Below, piece by piece: positions 23,741 through 32,484 of a DNA stretch of 64,000 nt. The stretch lies in the NCBI RefSeq assembly GCF_940670765.1, contig NZ_CALNVW010000021.1, positions 1-64,000 of the forward strand, written 5' to 3'. The notes under the pieces are model-generated. The model did not search any database and was not told the DNA's origin. It saw only the letters and a list, made by a program, of their open reading frames with translations. The position numbers and the translations under genes were made by a program. Every line of letters starts with the position of its first letter. Position 1 is the stretch's first letter. The DNA is from Streptomyces sp. A 4/2. Lineage in GTDB: Bacteria > Actinomycetota > Actinomycetes > Streptomycetales > Streptomycetaceae.

Positions 23741-24095
23741 GGGGATCTGCCGGAAACCGTGTCCGAAACCCGGCCCGGGTGGGCGAGGGATTCAGGCCGG
23801 CCAGCCGACAGGGTTGTGGTGACCGGGCCTGTGAGGGCTAGGTCACCGCGGACAGTGTAGCGGGTGGGGCGGTGTCGGTCCGAGCGGCCGGGGGGCTGAG
23901 GAGGGTCTCTGGGGTGGGAAGGCCGGGTGCGGTGGTGGGGGGCCTGTTTCTCAGACCGATCTGAACCTTCAGCCGTGCGGCGACGCTCTTCGCTCACTCC
24001 AGCCGATACGCGCCCCTGCGGCTTGCGCGGGAGCCCGTGCGTGGGGTCTTCTGCCGTAGCCCCTGCGTGAGCGGTGTCGTTGAAGGCGGGACGGG
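23741..24095. other. 355-bp gap upstream of tRNA-Arg
   Basis: No supported gene. It contains the promoter region of the leftward tRNA gene and the leader of the rightward endonuclease gene. No strong hairpin or repeat was seen. Confidence 0.4.
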
Positions 24096-25061
24096 TTGGA
24101 CTCTGTGACACGAGACGAGCTGATGAGGTCGCTGGCCGCGCTGCGGCAGGCACAGATCGGCAGCCGCCGGGCGCCGCACAAGCCGTTGCTGGTGCTCTGG
24201 CTGCTGGGGAGGTTCTCCGCGTCCGGCAGCACCGCAGTCACGTACGGCGAGGCGGAAGAACCCGTCAGCCGGCTGATCAACGACTTCGGTCCGGCCGTGA
24301 CGAGCGTCGCCCGCGCGAGGCGCCGGGCCGCCATGCCGTTCGTGCACCTGGAGCGCGACCTGTGGGATCTGCGGGACCGGGACGGGGTACCCATCGGGCC
24401 GGACGTAGCCGAGCGGGGTGGCCTCCTGCGGGATCGGGGTGCTCATGGGCGGCTGCGGCCCGAGGTCGAGATGCTGCTGGCCGATCCGGGGACCCTCGCG
24501 GCGGCGGCTCGGCTCCTGATGGAACAGCACTTCACTCCGGCGTTGGACGTGCTCATCCGCGATGCAGTCGGGCTGGATCTGGCCGATGCCGATGCCGATG
24601 CCGATGCCGACGCCGACGCCGACGAGACGGAGCAGGCGCCGAGGGGGAGGAGACGGCGGAGGCGGCGGGCCGGGTTCGCCGAGGAGGTGCTCCTTGCCTA
24701 TGGGTATGCCTGTGCTTTCTGCGGGTTCGACGGTGCGCTCGGGCGTCACCCCGTGGGTCTGGAGGCCGCGCACGTACGGTGGCACAGCCAGGACGGCCCC
24801 GACGAGGTGAACAACGGGCTGGCGCTGTGCTCCCTGCACCACACGCTCTTCGACCTCGGGGTTCTGGGGCTCCTGCCCGATCTGCGCATTCAGGTCTCCC
24901 AGCTGTACGTGGCGCGAAGTCGGGCCGGCCGGGCCGTCGACGACCTTCACGGACAGCCGGTCGCGACGGGCAGACCCGGGCGACCCGCTGTCGAGCCGGA
25001 GTTCGTCGTCTGGCACGGGAAGCAGGTCTTCAAGCGCCCGGGGGCGCAGGTGGGGCGATAG
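24096..25061 (+). CDS. Probable phosphorothioate-DNA-dependent HNH endonuclease (McrA type)
   Basis: The 321-aa protein has an N-terminal domain matching the sulfur-binding domain of type IV enzymes (RRAPHKPLLVLWLLGRF, EPVSRLINDFGP, MPFVHLERDLWDL). An Asp-Ala repeat linker follows, then a C-terminal HNH domain: CAFCGFDG...LEAAHVRWHSQDGPDEVNNGLALCSLHHTLFDLG. The layout matches Streptomyces ScoMcrA/SprMcrA-like enzymes that cut phosphorothioate-modified DNA. TTG 24096 has AAGG about 9 nt upstream; an in-frame GTG at 24105 is an alternative. It sits just outside the integration site, so it is probably a resident restriction gene. Confidence 0.82.
   Translation: MDSVTRDELMRSLAALRQAQIGSRRAPHKPLLVLWLLGRFSASGSTAVTYGEAEEPVSRLINDFGPAVTSVARARRRAAMPFVHLERDLWDLRDRDGVPIGPDVAERGGLLRDRGAHGRLRPEVEMLLADPGTLAAAARLLMEQHFTPALDVLIRDAVGLDLADADADADADADADETEQAPRGRRRRRRRAGFAEEVLLAYGYACAFCGFDGALGRHPVGLEAAHVRWHSQDGPDEVNNGLALCSLHHTLFDLGVLGLLPDLRIQVSQLYVARSRAGRAVDDLHGQPVATGRPGRPAVEPEFVVWHGKQVFKRPGAQVGR
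24582..24623 (+). repeat. Seven 6-bp repeats encoding Asp-Ala linker
   Basis: GCCGAT/GCCGAC is repeated seven times in frame, encoding an acidic (Ala-Asp)n linker between the sulfur-binding and HNH domains, followed at once by a run of Arg. The in-frame microsatellite could vary linker length without frameshift. Confidence 0.85.
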
Positions 25062-25236
25062 GAGGCGATAGGAGTGAGAGGGATCTTGAACTCGGCTGTA
25101 GTGAGCTGTAGTTGGGCTCTGGGGGGGGGCGGGACGTGCTCGCGCCCTGTGTCTATGCGCGAAGTTGATTGCAGGACCGCCTTTTCGGTCGTATCTGCGC
25201 ACGACCTCTGGACCGTCACTTGGCCCGCCCCTATCG

Positions 25237-25255
25237 TCTGACATCCGATGTCAGA
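25237..25255. promoter_or_regulatory. Palindromic operator upstream of the secreted GH20 gene
   Basis: TCTGACATC-C-GATGTCAGA is a perfect 9-bp inverted repeat with a 1-nt centre, 31 bp before the hexosaminidase ATG. Its form suits a GntR/FadR-type repressor site. No regulator is encoded next to it. Confidence 0.6.
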
Positions 25256-25285
25256 GATTCGTCGAGCCTCGGGACGGTACTGCTC

Positions 25286-27325
25286 ATGAGACGTTTCATC
25301 CGGCATGTCCTGCCGGTCGTACTGCTCGTCGTCGGCGCCGCTCCCCTCGGAGTCGCGGGCGCCGCCTCCGCCTCCGCCTCGCCCGTCACTGCCGCTGCCG
25401 CCGCCGTCAATCCCGCTCCGGCTGTTCAGCCCGGGATCCGCGAATGGCGCGGCGGACACGGTGAGTTCCGTCTGACGCCCCGCTCCCGGATCGTCCTCGG
25501 TGGCGCCGATGCCGCCGAACTCCGGTCCATGGCACGTACGTTCGCGACCGATCTGGGGGCTCTCGCCGGGCGCATCCTGCCCGTCGTCACCGGTACTCCG
25601 AAGGCTGGTGACATCGCGTTGCGTTCCCGTAGTGCCGACGCCCAACTCGGGGCGCAGGGCTACGTGTTGAACATAGGCAACGTCCTGGAGGTGGACGCCA
25701 CCGGGGACACCGGGGTCTTCTACGCCACCCAGACCATCGAGCAGGCCATCAAGCTCGACGACCGCCACACCTCGATACCGCGCGGCACCGCCCGCGACTG
25801 GCCGGACGTCGAGCAGCGTGCGCAGATGCTCGACGTGGGGCGCAAGTTCTTCTCCATCGGCTACCTCAAGACGCAGATCCGTGAGATGGCCTGGCAGAAG
25901 CTCACCACCTTCCATCTGCACCTCACCGACTGGGAAGGCTTCCGCATCCAGCTGCCGCAGTTCCCCGGTCTTGCCGCAGCTGACTCCTACAGCCCCGCTG
26001 ACCTGCGGGAACTGCAGGACTATGCCCGTACGTACCATGTCGACGTCATCCCCGAGATCGACCTGCCCGGCCACGCCACCCCCCTCACCACCTACGATCC
26101 GAAGCTGCGCTTCGCCTGTACCTCGATGGACCAGGGGAAGTGGCCCGGTGGTGAACTCGGCGGCTGGACCCTGGACATCACCAAGCAGCACACCCGTGAC
26201 TTCGTGCACGACCTCCTCGAAGCCGTCATCCCGTTGTTCGACAGCAAGTACGTGCATGTCGGCGGCGACGAGATCGGTCTGGACGACAAGAAGAACGCCT
26301 GCCCGGAGCTCGTCTCCTACAAGAACGCGCGTGGCTTCGGTTACACCGGGGACGTCTTCGTCGACTTCCTCAACACCCTGAACAAGCAGGTGCGTTCGCA
26401 CGGCAGGACCACCGAGGCGTGGGAGTGGTGGGACCAGTACGGACAGCAGTCCTCGATCGCACCCGACAGGACGATCGTCCTCGACGACTACATCGACAGT
26501 GATCCGTCGCCGCTGGTCGCCAAGGGGTACACCGTGGTCGCCTCGCCCGAACCCGTGCTGTACGTGAGCCCCGGCTTCGGGCAGAAGATCGGCGACTACG
26601 GCTACGTCGATGTCGGTGACACTTACGAGAACTACGCGTTCCCGACACCGGCGGTGGGCGGCGGACGGGTTCTCGGCTACAAGGTCTCCCGGTGGTCCGA
26701 CAGCGCCGAGACGCAGAGCACCGCGTTCTTCGACCACTTCGCGCGCCGGCCCCTGGAGGTGTTGGCCGAGCGCACCTGGGGCTCGCCGCGGGTTCCCTCC
26801 GCATGGACGTTCCTGAGTCAGGTGGATGCCATCGGTGGCCCGCCCGGCAGCACCGCGTTCAGCCTGCGTGCGCTGCCCAAGGCCGGGATGACGGTCAGCA
26901 CCGACAGCGAGGAGACCACCGCGGAGGACGGGCGCGCGATCAATGTCCTCGACGACGATCCGTACTCGGCCTGGCACACGGCCTACAGTCCGGCCGCGGC
27001 ACCGATGCCGCACCACATCACCCTCGACCTGGGCGCGAACCGGCAGCTCGCCGGGTTCCGCTACCTGCCCCGGCAGGACGCCGGGACCAATGGGCGCATC
27101 GGGGCCTGGACCTTCGACGTCAGCTCCGACGGCGTCCACTGGCGTACGGCGGCCCGGGGGACCTTCGCCGACGACCAGACGGAGAAGGAGATCACCTTCC
27201 CGACGACCTCGGCACGTCACGTCCGGCTCACGGCGACCTCCGCGGCGAACGGCCTGCCGTACGCGGGGGCGGCCGAACTCACCCTGCTGCGGCCCGATTC
27301 CGACAGCGGGCCGGACAAGTCCTAG
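25286..27325 (+). CDS. Secreted GH20 beta-N-acetylhexosaminidase with C-terminal discoidin-like domain
   Basis: The 679-aa protein starts with an Arg-containing signal peptide (RRFIRHVLPVVLLVVGAAPLGVAGAASASA). A GH20b-like domain follows, then the GH20 barrel with LTTFHLHLTDWEGFRIQLP and the catalytic Asp-Glu pair in YVHVGGDEIGLDD. The C-terminal 130 residues (SAWHTAYSP...LDLGANRQLAGFRYLPRQD...DVSSDGVHW) form an F5/8 type C (discoidin) carbohydrate-binding domain. It would trim GlcNAc from chitin or glycans outside the cell. The ATG at 25286 begins the signal peptide. A second, cytosolic GH20 is encoded 5 kb away. Confidence 0.9.
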   Translation: MRRFIRHVLPVVLLVVGAAPLGVAGAASASASPVTAAAAAVNPAPAVQPGIREWRGGHGEFRLTPRSRIVLGGADAAELRSMARTFATDLGALAGRILPVVTGTPKAGDIALRSRSADAQLGAQGYVLNIGNVLEVDATGDTGVFYATQTIEQAIKLDDRHTSIPRGTARDWPDVEQRAQMLDVGRKFFSIGYLKTQIREMAWQKLTTFHLHLTDWEGFRIQLPQFPGLAAADSYSPADLRELQDYARTYHVDVIPEIDLPGHATPLTTYDPKLRFACTSMDQGKWPGGELGGWTLDITKQHTRDFVHDLLEAVIPLFDSKYVHVGGDEIGLDDKKNACPELVSYKNARGFGYTGDVFVDFLNTLNKQVRSHGRTTEAWEWWDQYGQQSSIAPDRTIVLDDYIDSDPSPLVAKGYTVVASPEPVLYVSPGFGQKIGDYGYVDVGDTYENYAFPTPAVGGGRVLGYKVSRWSDSAETQSTAFFDHFARRPLEVLAERTWGSPRVPSAWTFLSQVDAIGGPPGSTAFSLRALPKAGMTVSTDSEETTAEDGRAINVLDDDPYSAWHTAYSPAAAPMPHHITLDLGANRQLAGFRYLPRQDAGTNGRIGAWTFDVSSDGVHWRTAARGTFADDQTEKEITFPTTSARHVRLTATSAANGLPYAGAAELTLLRPDSDSGPDKS

Positions 27326-27364
27326 TGGGACGGACCCGGCCGGCCCGGGATGTCACCCGGGATG

Positions 27365-28126
27365 TCAGAAGACGTCGGTGTGGTCCCCGGTGGCCGTGGC
27401 GGACGTCCGTGTCCCGTCCGGGGCGGTGCCGGACACCGTCAGGTTCGGCGTGAATCCCTGGTCGAGGTCGGCCTGGGTGATCATCCGCCGGCCGCTCGCC
27501 GCGCCCCGGCAGATGTAGTCGGCGCCGGGCGCGAGGGTGGCTTGTGCGCACGCCGCCAGGTTGCCCAGATCGCCGGTCAACTGCACGTCGGTGAGCGGGG
27601 TGTTGCCGGGGTTGGACACCCGGATCCAGTACGACATGACGTCGTCGAGCGCTCCGGTGGCACCTGCTGCCTGGATGTTGTCGAGGACCGGCAGCGCCGA
27701 TATCCGGGGCGCCGCCGGGGCGTTCGCGGCGGGGGTCACGCTGACGGTGGCCGTGCCGTAGGCGTGTGCGTCACGTACGGAGTAGACGGCCTTGAGCTGC
27801 GTCCGGCCCGTCGCGGTGAGGGGTACGTCGACGGGCAGCGTCACGGTGGCGCCCCGGCCCGGCTTCAGCGCCGGGACCGTCACCGCGGACGCCTTCCATC
27901 CGGCGGGCAGCTCGATCTCCGTACGGCCGGTCGGCAGGGGCTGGTCGTTCTGGTTGACCACACGGATCGACAGGTCCGTCCGCTCCCCCGCCTTCACTTC
28001 CTTCGGCGCGGTGACCGTGACGGGGGCGCAGACCCCGCCGAGCCACTTGAGGTCGAAGGAGGAGTAGGTGATGTGCTGGTAGCCGGAGCGTTGCCGGGGC
28101 TTCAAGACGCCCCTGGTGAGCCGTCA
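27365..28126 (-). pseudogene. N-terminally truncated NEW3-type cell-surface protein remnant
   Basis: The open frame gives about 246 residues from a TTG at 28105, with no ribosome site and an in-frame stop shortly upstream. It begins in mid-domain (SGYQHITYSSFDLKWLGGVCAPVTVTAP), followed by an Ig-like NEW3 domain (GERTDLSIRVVNQNDQPLPTG, ELPAGWKASAVTVPALKPG) and a DUF11-like repeat (YWIRVSNPGNTPLTDVQLTGDL). Secreted glycosidases carry such modules at the C-terminus, and neither signal peptide nor catalytic domain remains. A 17-bp hairpin and a 15-bp minisatellite sit where the N-terminal part should be, which suggests deletion. Confidence 0.6.
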
Positions 28127-28172
28127 AGGGGTCCGTGGGACGGGTGAGTTGAGATGCCGTGACGCGAGAACG

Positions 28173-28215
28173 GCGAGCGGGGCGCGGCGTCCCGGAGGCG
28201 CCGCGCCCCGCTCGC
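28173..28215. terminator. 17-bp perfect hairpin
   Basis: Arms 28173-28189 and 28199-28215 (GCGAGCGGGGCGCGGCG and its complement) with a 9-nt loop lie between the remnant and the lectin gene. It probably terminates leftward transcription from the lectin gene, as a second stop after the hairpin at 28391-28442. Confidence 0.6.
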
Positions 28216-28285
28216 TGATGCCTGGGAGGCTCATGTCAGGGAGGCTGATGCCCGGGTGGTCGATGCCCGGGGGGTCGATGTTCGG
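28216..28285. repeat. 15-bp tandem repeat
   Basis: About four and a half imperfect copies of GGGAGGCTGATGCCC occur in the non-coding gap between the NEW3 remnant and the lectin gene. Copies drift in sequence, as in a replication-slippage minisatellite. Confidence 0.7.
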
Positions 28286-28390
28286 GAGCACGGACCCGCG
28301 CCTCCCCGCGCACTCCGGGATCTCGCCGGAGCGTGACTGGCTGACAGCTTCCTGAAGCCGCGGACCGGCCGGTGTCCGGAAGCGAGCGAC

Positions 28391-28442
28391 GGGGTCTTCC
28401 CCGAGCCGGCGTACTCACGTGGGCGGGCTCGGAGAAGACCCC
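28391..28442 (-). terminator. Terminator of the ricin-lectin gene
   Basis: Arms 28391-28407 and 28426-28442 pair over 17 bp with one mismatch (GGGGTCTTC plus CCGAGCC). The hairpin starts 48 bp past the lectin stop codon. No T-run, as usual in Streptomyces. Confidence 0.65.
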
Positions 28443-28489
28443 GGTGCGGGATCGCCGGGGATCCGTCCGATCCCCGACAGCCGTGTCTG

Positions 28490-30763
28490 TCAGGAACGGA
28501 ACGACAGCAGCTGGGCCGGGTCCGTGCTCTGCGGAGCCGTCACGGCCGAACCGTGCTTGTCCAGGCTCAGGGCGAGCCCGCTGTAGCGGTTGACCAGGCG
28601 GTACGTGCCGGTGGCCTTCGAGGCGCCCCCCTTGGCCGGGGACTTCACGATCTCCTGGAGGTACCACTGGGCGGTGGCCGGTGCCTCGGCGCCCGCCGTA
28701 CCGGACGATACGGCGGCGCCCCAGGCGCGGCCCTTCGTCCCGTCGGCGACGCGCAGCGGGCGCCCGTCGCCTCCGGTGACCGTGTAGAAGCCGTCACCGG
28801 TGCCGGTGACCTGCCACTTCTGGGGCTTGCCACCGGCCAGGGCGTTCGGACCGGACAGTGCGTTCGGACCTGCCAGGGCGTTCGGACCGGACAGGGGGAC
28901 CGGCTGGGACAGGGCGACCGGCTTCCCGCCGGAGAGCGCGAGCGACCTGCCGTTCGCGGCCTTGATCTGCCGGGCCTTGCCGCCGGTCGGGGAGGCGGGC
29001 AGCTCCGTCTTCGACGTGGGCTCGATGGTGATGTCGGCGTACTCACCCGTGTACGTGTCGCAGTAGAACGAGCAGTACGAGCGGAACGTCCGGCCCACCA
29101 CGTTGGACGTGGTCTTCGTCTCCGAGTCGAGGAACCACCGGTACCACGAGGCGTTCTGGTTCTCCGCGACGCTGCCCATGTCCACCCACTTCTGGGTGGC
29201 CAGGTCGTCCGTCGCGTAGAAGTGCAGCGGGGACTTGGTGTCGGTGGCCTGGGCGATGTTGTTCTGCGGGGTGCCGATGTACTTGCCCAGGTAGGCGTTC
29301 CAGGTGATGTTCATGACGGTCAGCTGGGAGTTGTCCGGCATGGCGCCCTGCGTGACCTGGTCCGCGGCCTTCCCGGCGGTGGACGGCTGGTACTCGTCGG
29401 CGGGTGCGGTGTAGCCGGTGCCGTTGCCGTCCGACGGGATGATGTTGGATTCCGCGCCGCCGGTGCCCGGCGACTGCCAGGTGCCGTCGTGCCACTTCCT
29501 CCATGAGGACGGCGCCATCTTCTGCGCGATGGGCGCGCGCGCCACGTGCTGGTGCCAGACGCTGCCGCCGCCGGACTTGTTCAGCACGCGGTCCGCGTAG
29601 AAGACGTAGAAGTACCCCGAGGCGTTGTCCACGTACAGGCGCGGGTCGCCGTCGCCGTAGTCGTACGTGTCCTTCGGGAACTGGCCGGTGTCGTCGCGCT
29701 TCGTGCTGTACGGCGAGGTGATGACGTGGTCCTCGATCGACCAGGTCCTGCCCTGGTCCTTGGAGACGGCGTAGTCGATGCCGTCGTAGTGCATGCCGTC
29801 GCCGAAGGGCTTCGGCGTGAACTCGTTGTGCACCAGGCCGTACCAGTCACCACTGCCCGGATCGACCCACACGCCCGCCAGGTCGCAGTAGTTGGGCTGG
29901 GCGTAACCCGTGGAGCCCGGGGTCGGGGTGGCCTCCTTGCCGGTGGGGCTGTTGTTGCAGCGCCATGTCGTGTCGTCGTTGCGGTCCTGCGCGTTGGCGG
30001 GGTTCACCGCGCCGGATATCGGGTCGGGCTTCGCGGAGTCGAAGTCGGCGCCGCTGAAGAACGCCCAGGTGCGCGGGTCGTTCGCGCCGTACAGGGCGTC
30101 CGACTGCTGGTAGTAGAACCGGCCGTCCTTCGCGGTGAACACTCCGGCCGGGGTGTCGTCGGGGTTGTCGTACGCGACGGGGGCACCGCCCGAGAGCCGG
30201 TACGCCGGGCCGGGCGCCGACCCGGCGGTCCACTGCTGGGTGAGCTGCTTCGGGTCGCACGAGGCGAGGCCGACGCGCGAGTGGTTCACGACCTGTCCCT
30301 GTACGGCCACGCACTTGCCGGACTTGGCGCTGTAGATGGTGCCGTCGGGCAGGTACCGGAACTTCTGCTGGTTCACCCGCGCGCAGTCGTAGAGCTGGAC
30401 GAGCGCGCCGGTGGCGTCCGAACCGCCGGTCACGTCCAGGCACTTGCCGAGCACCTTGAGGGTGCCGTCGTCCGCCCAGCTGAACTGCTGGGCGGTGCCT
30501 CCGTTGCAGTCGAACAGCTGGAGGGCGGTGCCGTTGGCCGAACTGCCGTCGGTGACGTCGAGACACTTGCCGCCGAGGGTCACCGTCCCGGAGGCCGCGG
30601 CTGTGCTTGCGGTGTTTGTGGTGCTTGCGGTGCTTGCGGTGTTTGTGGTGCCTGCGGCGGTTGCAGCGTTCGCGGCGGGCAGGCCCGCCACCCCCGCTGC
30701 CACTGCCATGGTGAGCGCGGACGTGGCCGCGAGTGCGGCCCGTCGTCCTGTTCCTGGCTTCAC
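28490..30763 (-). CDS. Secreted ricin-lectin / beta-propeller / ricin-lectin protein
   Basis: The 757-aa protein starts at GTG 30763 (GGGAG upstream) with a signal peptide ending LPAANA and a Thr/Ser/Ala-rich linker. A ricin-type trefoil follows (LGGKCLDVTDGSSANGTALQLFDC, QKFRYLPDGTIYS), then a ~400-residue central domain with propeller-like sialidase/GH43 features (GVWVDPGSGDWYGLVHNEF, YAVSKDQGRTW, DGDPRLYVDNASGYFYVFYADR). A second degenerate trefoil lies at the C-terminus (ANGRSLALSGG, YRLVNRYSGLALSLDKHG). I cannot assign catalytic residues, so the enzyme class is open. Location beside GH20 genes suggests extracellular glycan binding or cleavage. Confidence 0.78.
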   Translation of the reverse strand: MKPGTGRRAALAATSALTMAVAAGVAGLPAANAATAAGTTNTASTASTTNTASTAAASGTVTLGGKCLDVTDGSSANGTALQLFDCNGGTAQQFSWADDGTLKVLGKCLDVTGGSDATGALVQLYDCARVNQQKFRYLPDGTIYSAKSGKCVAVQGQVVNHSRVGLASCDPKQLTQQWTAGSAPGPAYRLSGGAPVAYDNPDDTPAGVFTAKDGRFYYQQSDALYGANDPRTWAFFSGADFDSAKPDPISGAVNPANAQDRNDDTTWRCNNSPTGKEATPTPGSTGYAQPNYCDLAGVWVDPGSGDWYGLVHNEFTPKPFGDGMHYDGIDYAVSKDQGRTWSIEDHVITSPYSTKRDDTGQFPKDTYDYGDGDPRLYVDNASGYFYVFYADRVLNKSGGGSVWHQHVARAPIAQKMAPSSWRKWHDGTWQSPGTGGAESNIIPSDGNGTGYTAPADEYQPSTAGKAADQVTQGAMPDNSQLTVMNITWNAYLGKYIGTPQNNIAQATDTKSPLHFYATDDLATQKWVDMGSVAENQNASWYRWFLDSETKTTSNVVGRTFRSYCSFYCDTYTGEYADITIEPTSKTELPASPTGGKARQIKAANGRSLALSGGKPVALSQPVPLSGPNALAGPNALSGPNALAGGKPQKWQVTGTGDGFYTVTGGDGRPLRVADGTKGRAWGAAVSSGTAGAEAPATAQWYLQEIVKSPAKGGASKATGTYRLVNRYSGLALSLDKHGSAVTAPQSTDPAQLLSFRS
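28833..28896 (-). repeat. 18-bp in-frame repeat in the lectin gene
   Basis: Three and a half copies of an 18-bp unit encode alternating Pro-Asn-Ala-Leu-Ala/Ser-Gly residues (GPNALAGPNALSGPNALAGG), forming a flexible linker inside the C-terminal trefoil region. Length changes would stay in frame. Confidence 0.8.
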
Positions 30764-30843
30764 TGTTTCTCCCTCGGAATCACGTGATGAAGGTGGTACG
30801 GGGGGACTGCGCCGAACTGTCGGGAGCGTTCGCCGGGGCGCGC

Positions 30844-32484
30844 TCAGGTCCTGATGGTGGCCACGAGCCCGTCGATGAGCTCGGCCCACTCGGTGCGCGT
30901 GGCCGGTTTGCCGGGGACGCCCGGCCGGCTCTGCCAGGGCAGCGGGCCGTCCTCCCGCCGGTACTCGACGCCGAGCGCGTCGAGCCGGGCCAGGTGGGCG
31001 CGCAGCCGTACCCGGAAGTCGTCGAAGTCGCGCTCGCCCCCGCTCCACAGCGCCTCCGCGATGGCGCACAGGCGCGGGAAGACGTAGTAGTCGACGGTCC
31101 GGGGCGAATCCATGTGCTCGGTCCAGATGTTGGCCTGCCCGCCCAGGATCCGGGCCGTCTCCTGCTCGGTGAGCCCGTCGGGGACCGGGTCGAAGCGGTA
31201 CGCGTCCGCGAGCGTCAGCGGCACCGCGAACGGGATCGGCTCGCTGTCCAGCTCCGACTGCCGGTAGTCCAGGTACACCTGGTCGTCGGGGCAGGAGATC
31301 ACGTCGTACCCCCGGCGCGCCGCCGTACGGGCACCGGTCATGCCGCGCCAGGAGGCGACGGCCACTCCCTCGGGAACCTCCCCCTCCAGGATCTCGTCCC
31401 ACCCGAACACCCGGCGCCCGCGCGCGGCGACATGCGCGCCGATCCGGCCGAGGAACCACGCCTGGAGCTCCTTCGAACCGCCGAGCCCCCGCTCACGCAT
31501 CAGCTCCTGGGTGCGCGGGTCGGTGTCCCACTGGTCCTTGGGGCACTCGTCGCCGCCGATCCCGATGAACGGGGCCGGGAAGAGGTCCATCACCTCGTCG
31601 AACACCCCGAGGAAGAAGTCGACCGTCGACTCCTCGGCGTTCAGGATGTTCGTGTTGATGCCCCACCGCGGGCTCGTCTCCAACTGTTCGCCCCGTACGC
31701 CCAGTTCGGGGTAGGCGGCGATGGCGGCCTGCGAGTGGCCCGGTACGTCGATCTCCGGCACGACGGTGATGTGCCGCTGGGCGGCGTACGCGACGATCTC
31801 GCGCAGGTCGTCCTGGGTGTAGTAACCGCCGTGCGGGCGGCCGTTGTCGGGGGCGTCCGGTGCGGCGCCGAGCTGGGACTCGCGGCGCCAGGAGCCCACC
31901 TCGGTCAGCCGGGGGTGGCGCAGGATCTCCACCCGCCAGCCCTGGTCGTCGGTCAGGTGCAGATGGAGCGTGTTGAGGCGGTGCATCGCCAGCAGATCGA
32001 GGAAGCGCAGTACGTCGTGCTTGGGCATGAAGTGCCGGGCCACGTCCAGCATCGCGCCGCGCCAGCGGAACCGCGGGGCGTCCTCGACGGCCCCGTACGG
32101 CACCGCCCAGCGCACCCCGGCCACCGGGGCCGCGCGGTAGACCTGCGGGGGCAGCAGCTGGCGGAGCGCCTGGCAGCCGTAGAAGACGCCCGCCGCGTCG
32201 CCACCCGCGAGGGCGACTCCGTCCGGGCCGCAGGTCAGGCGGTATCCCTCGGAGGGGAGGCGGGGATCCAGGGTCAGTGCCAGGGCGGGGCTGCCGGGGG
32301 CGGGGCCGGCCACGCCGGTCACCGGCAGCGGCAGGCCGGTCGCCGGACGCAGGACCGACTGGAGCCAGTGGGCGGTCGGCGCCAGTTCGCCGGGCGCGGT
32401 GATCCGGGTGGACGGGTCCAGCGGGAACGAGCCGTCGCCGGACGAGGCCGAAGCGGGGCGGGGAAGGAGCATGGTGCGGGTCAT
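30844..32484 (-). CDS. Cytosolic GH20 beta-N-acetylhexosaminidase
   Basis: The 546-aa protein has no signal peptide. An N-terminal GH20b domain (GYRLTCGPDGVALAGGDAAGVFYGCQALRQLL) precedes the barrel with DVARHFMPKHDVLRFLDLLAMHRLNTLHLHLTDDQGWRVE, VPEIDVPGHSQA and the catalytic pair in IGIGGDECPKDQW. The ATG at 32484 overlaps the stop of the permease gene (ATGA), so it is the fourth gene of the ABC operon. It would split imported GlcNAc oligomers, as DasD does for the das transporter. Regulation is probably by the ROK protein upstream. Confidence 0.88.
   Translation of the reverse strand: MTRTMLLPRPASASSGDGSFPLDPSTRITAPGELAPTAHWLQSVLRPATGLPLPVTGVAGPAPGSPALALTLDPRLPSEGYRLTCGPDGVALAGGDAAGVFYGCQALRQLLPPQVYRAAPVAGVRWAVPYGAVEDAPRFRWRGAMLDVARHFMPKHDVLRFLDLLAMHRLNTLHLHLTDDQGWRVEILRHPRLTEVGSWRRESQLGAAPDAPDNGRPHGGYYTQDDLREIVAYAAQRHITVVPEIDVPGHSQAAIAAYPELGVRGEQLETSPRWGINTNILNAEESTVDFFLGVFDEVMDLFPAPFIGIGGDECPKDQWDTDPRTQELMRERGLGGSKELQAWFLGRIGAHVAARGRRVFGWDEILEGEVPEGVAVASWRGMTGARTAARRGYDVISCPDDQVYLDYRQSELDSEPIPFAVPLTLADAYRFDPVPDGLTEQETARILGGQANIWTEHMDSPRTVDYYVFPRLCAIAEALWSGGERDFDDFRVRLRAHLARLDALGVEYRREDGPLPWQSRPGVPGKPATRTEWAELIDGLVATIRT

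Noticed and set aside
25121..25129. Run of nine G residues upstream of the GH20 gene considered as a phase-variable tract
   Set aside because: It lies outside any coding frame and over 100 bp from the start codon, not between identifiable promoter boxes.
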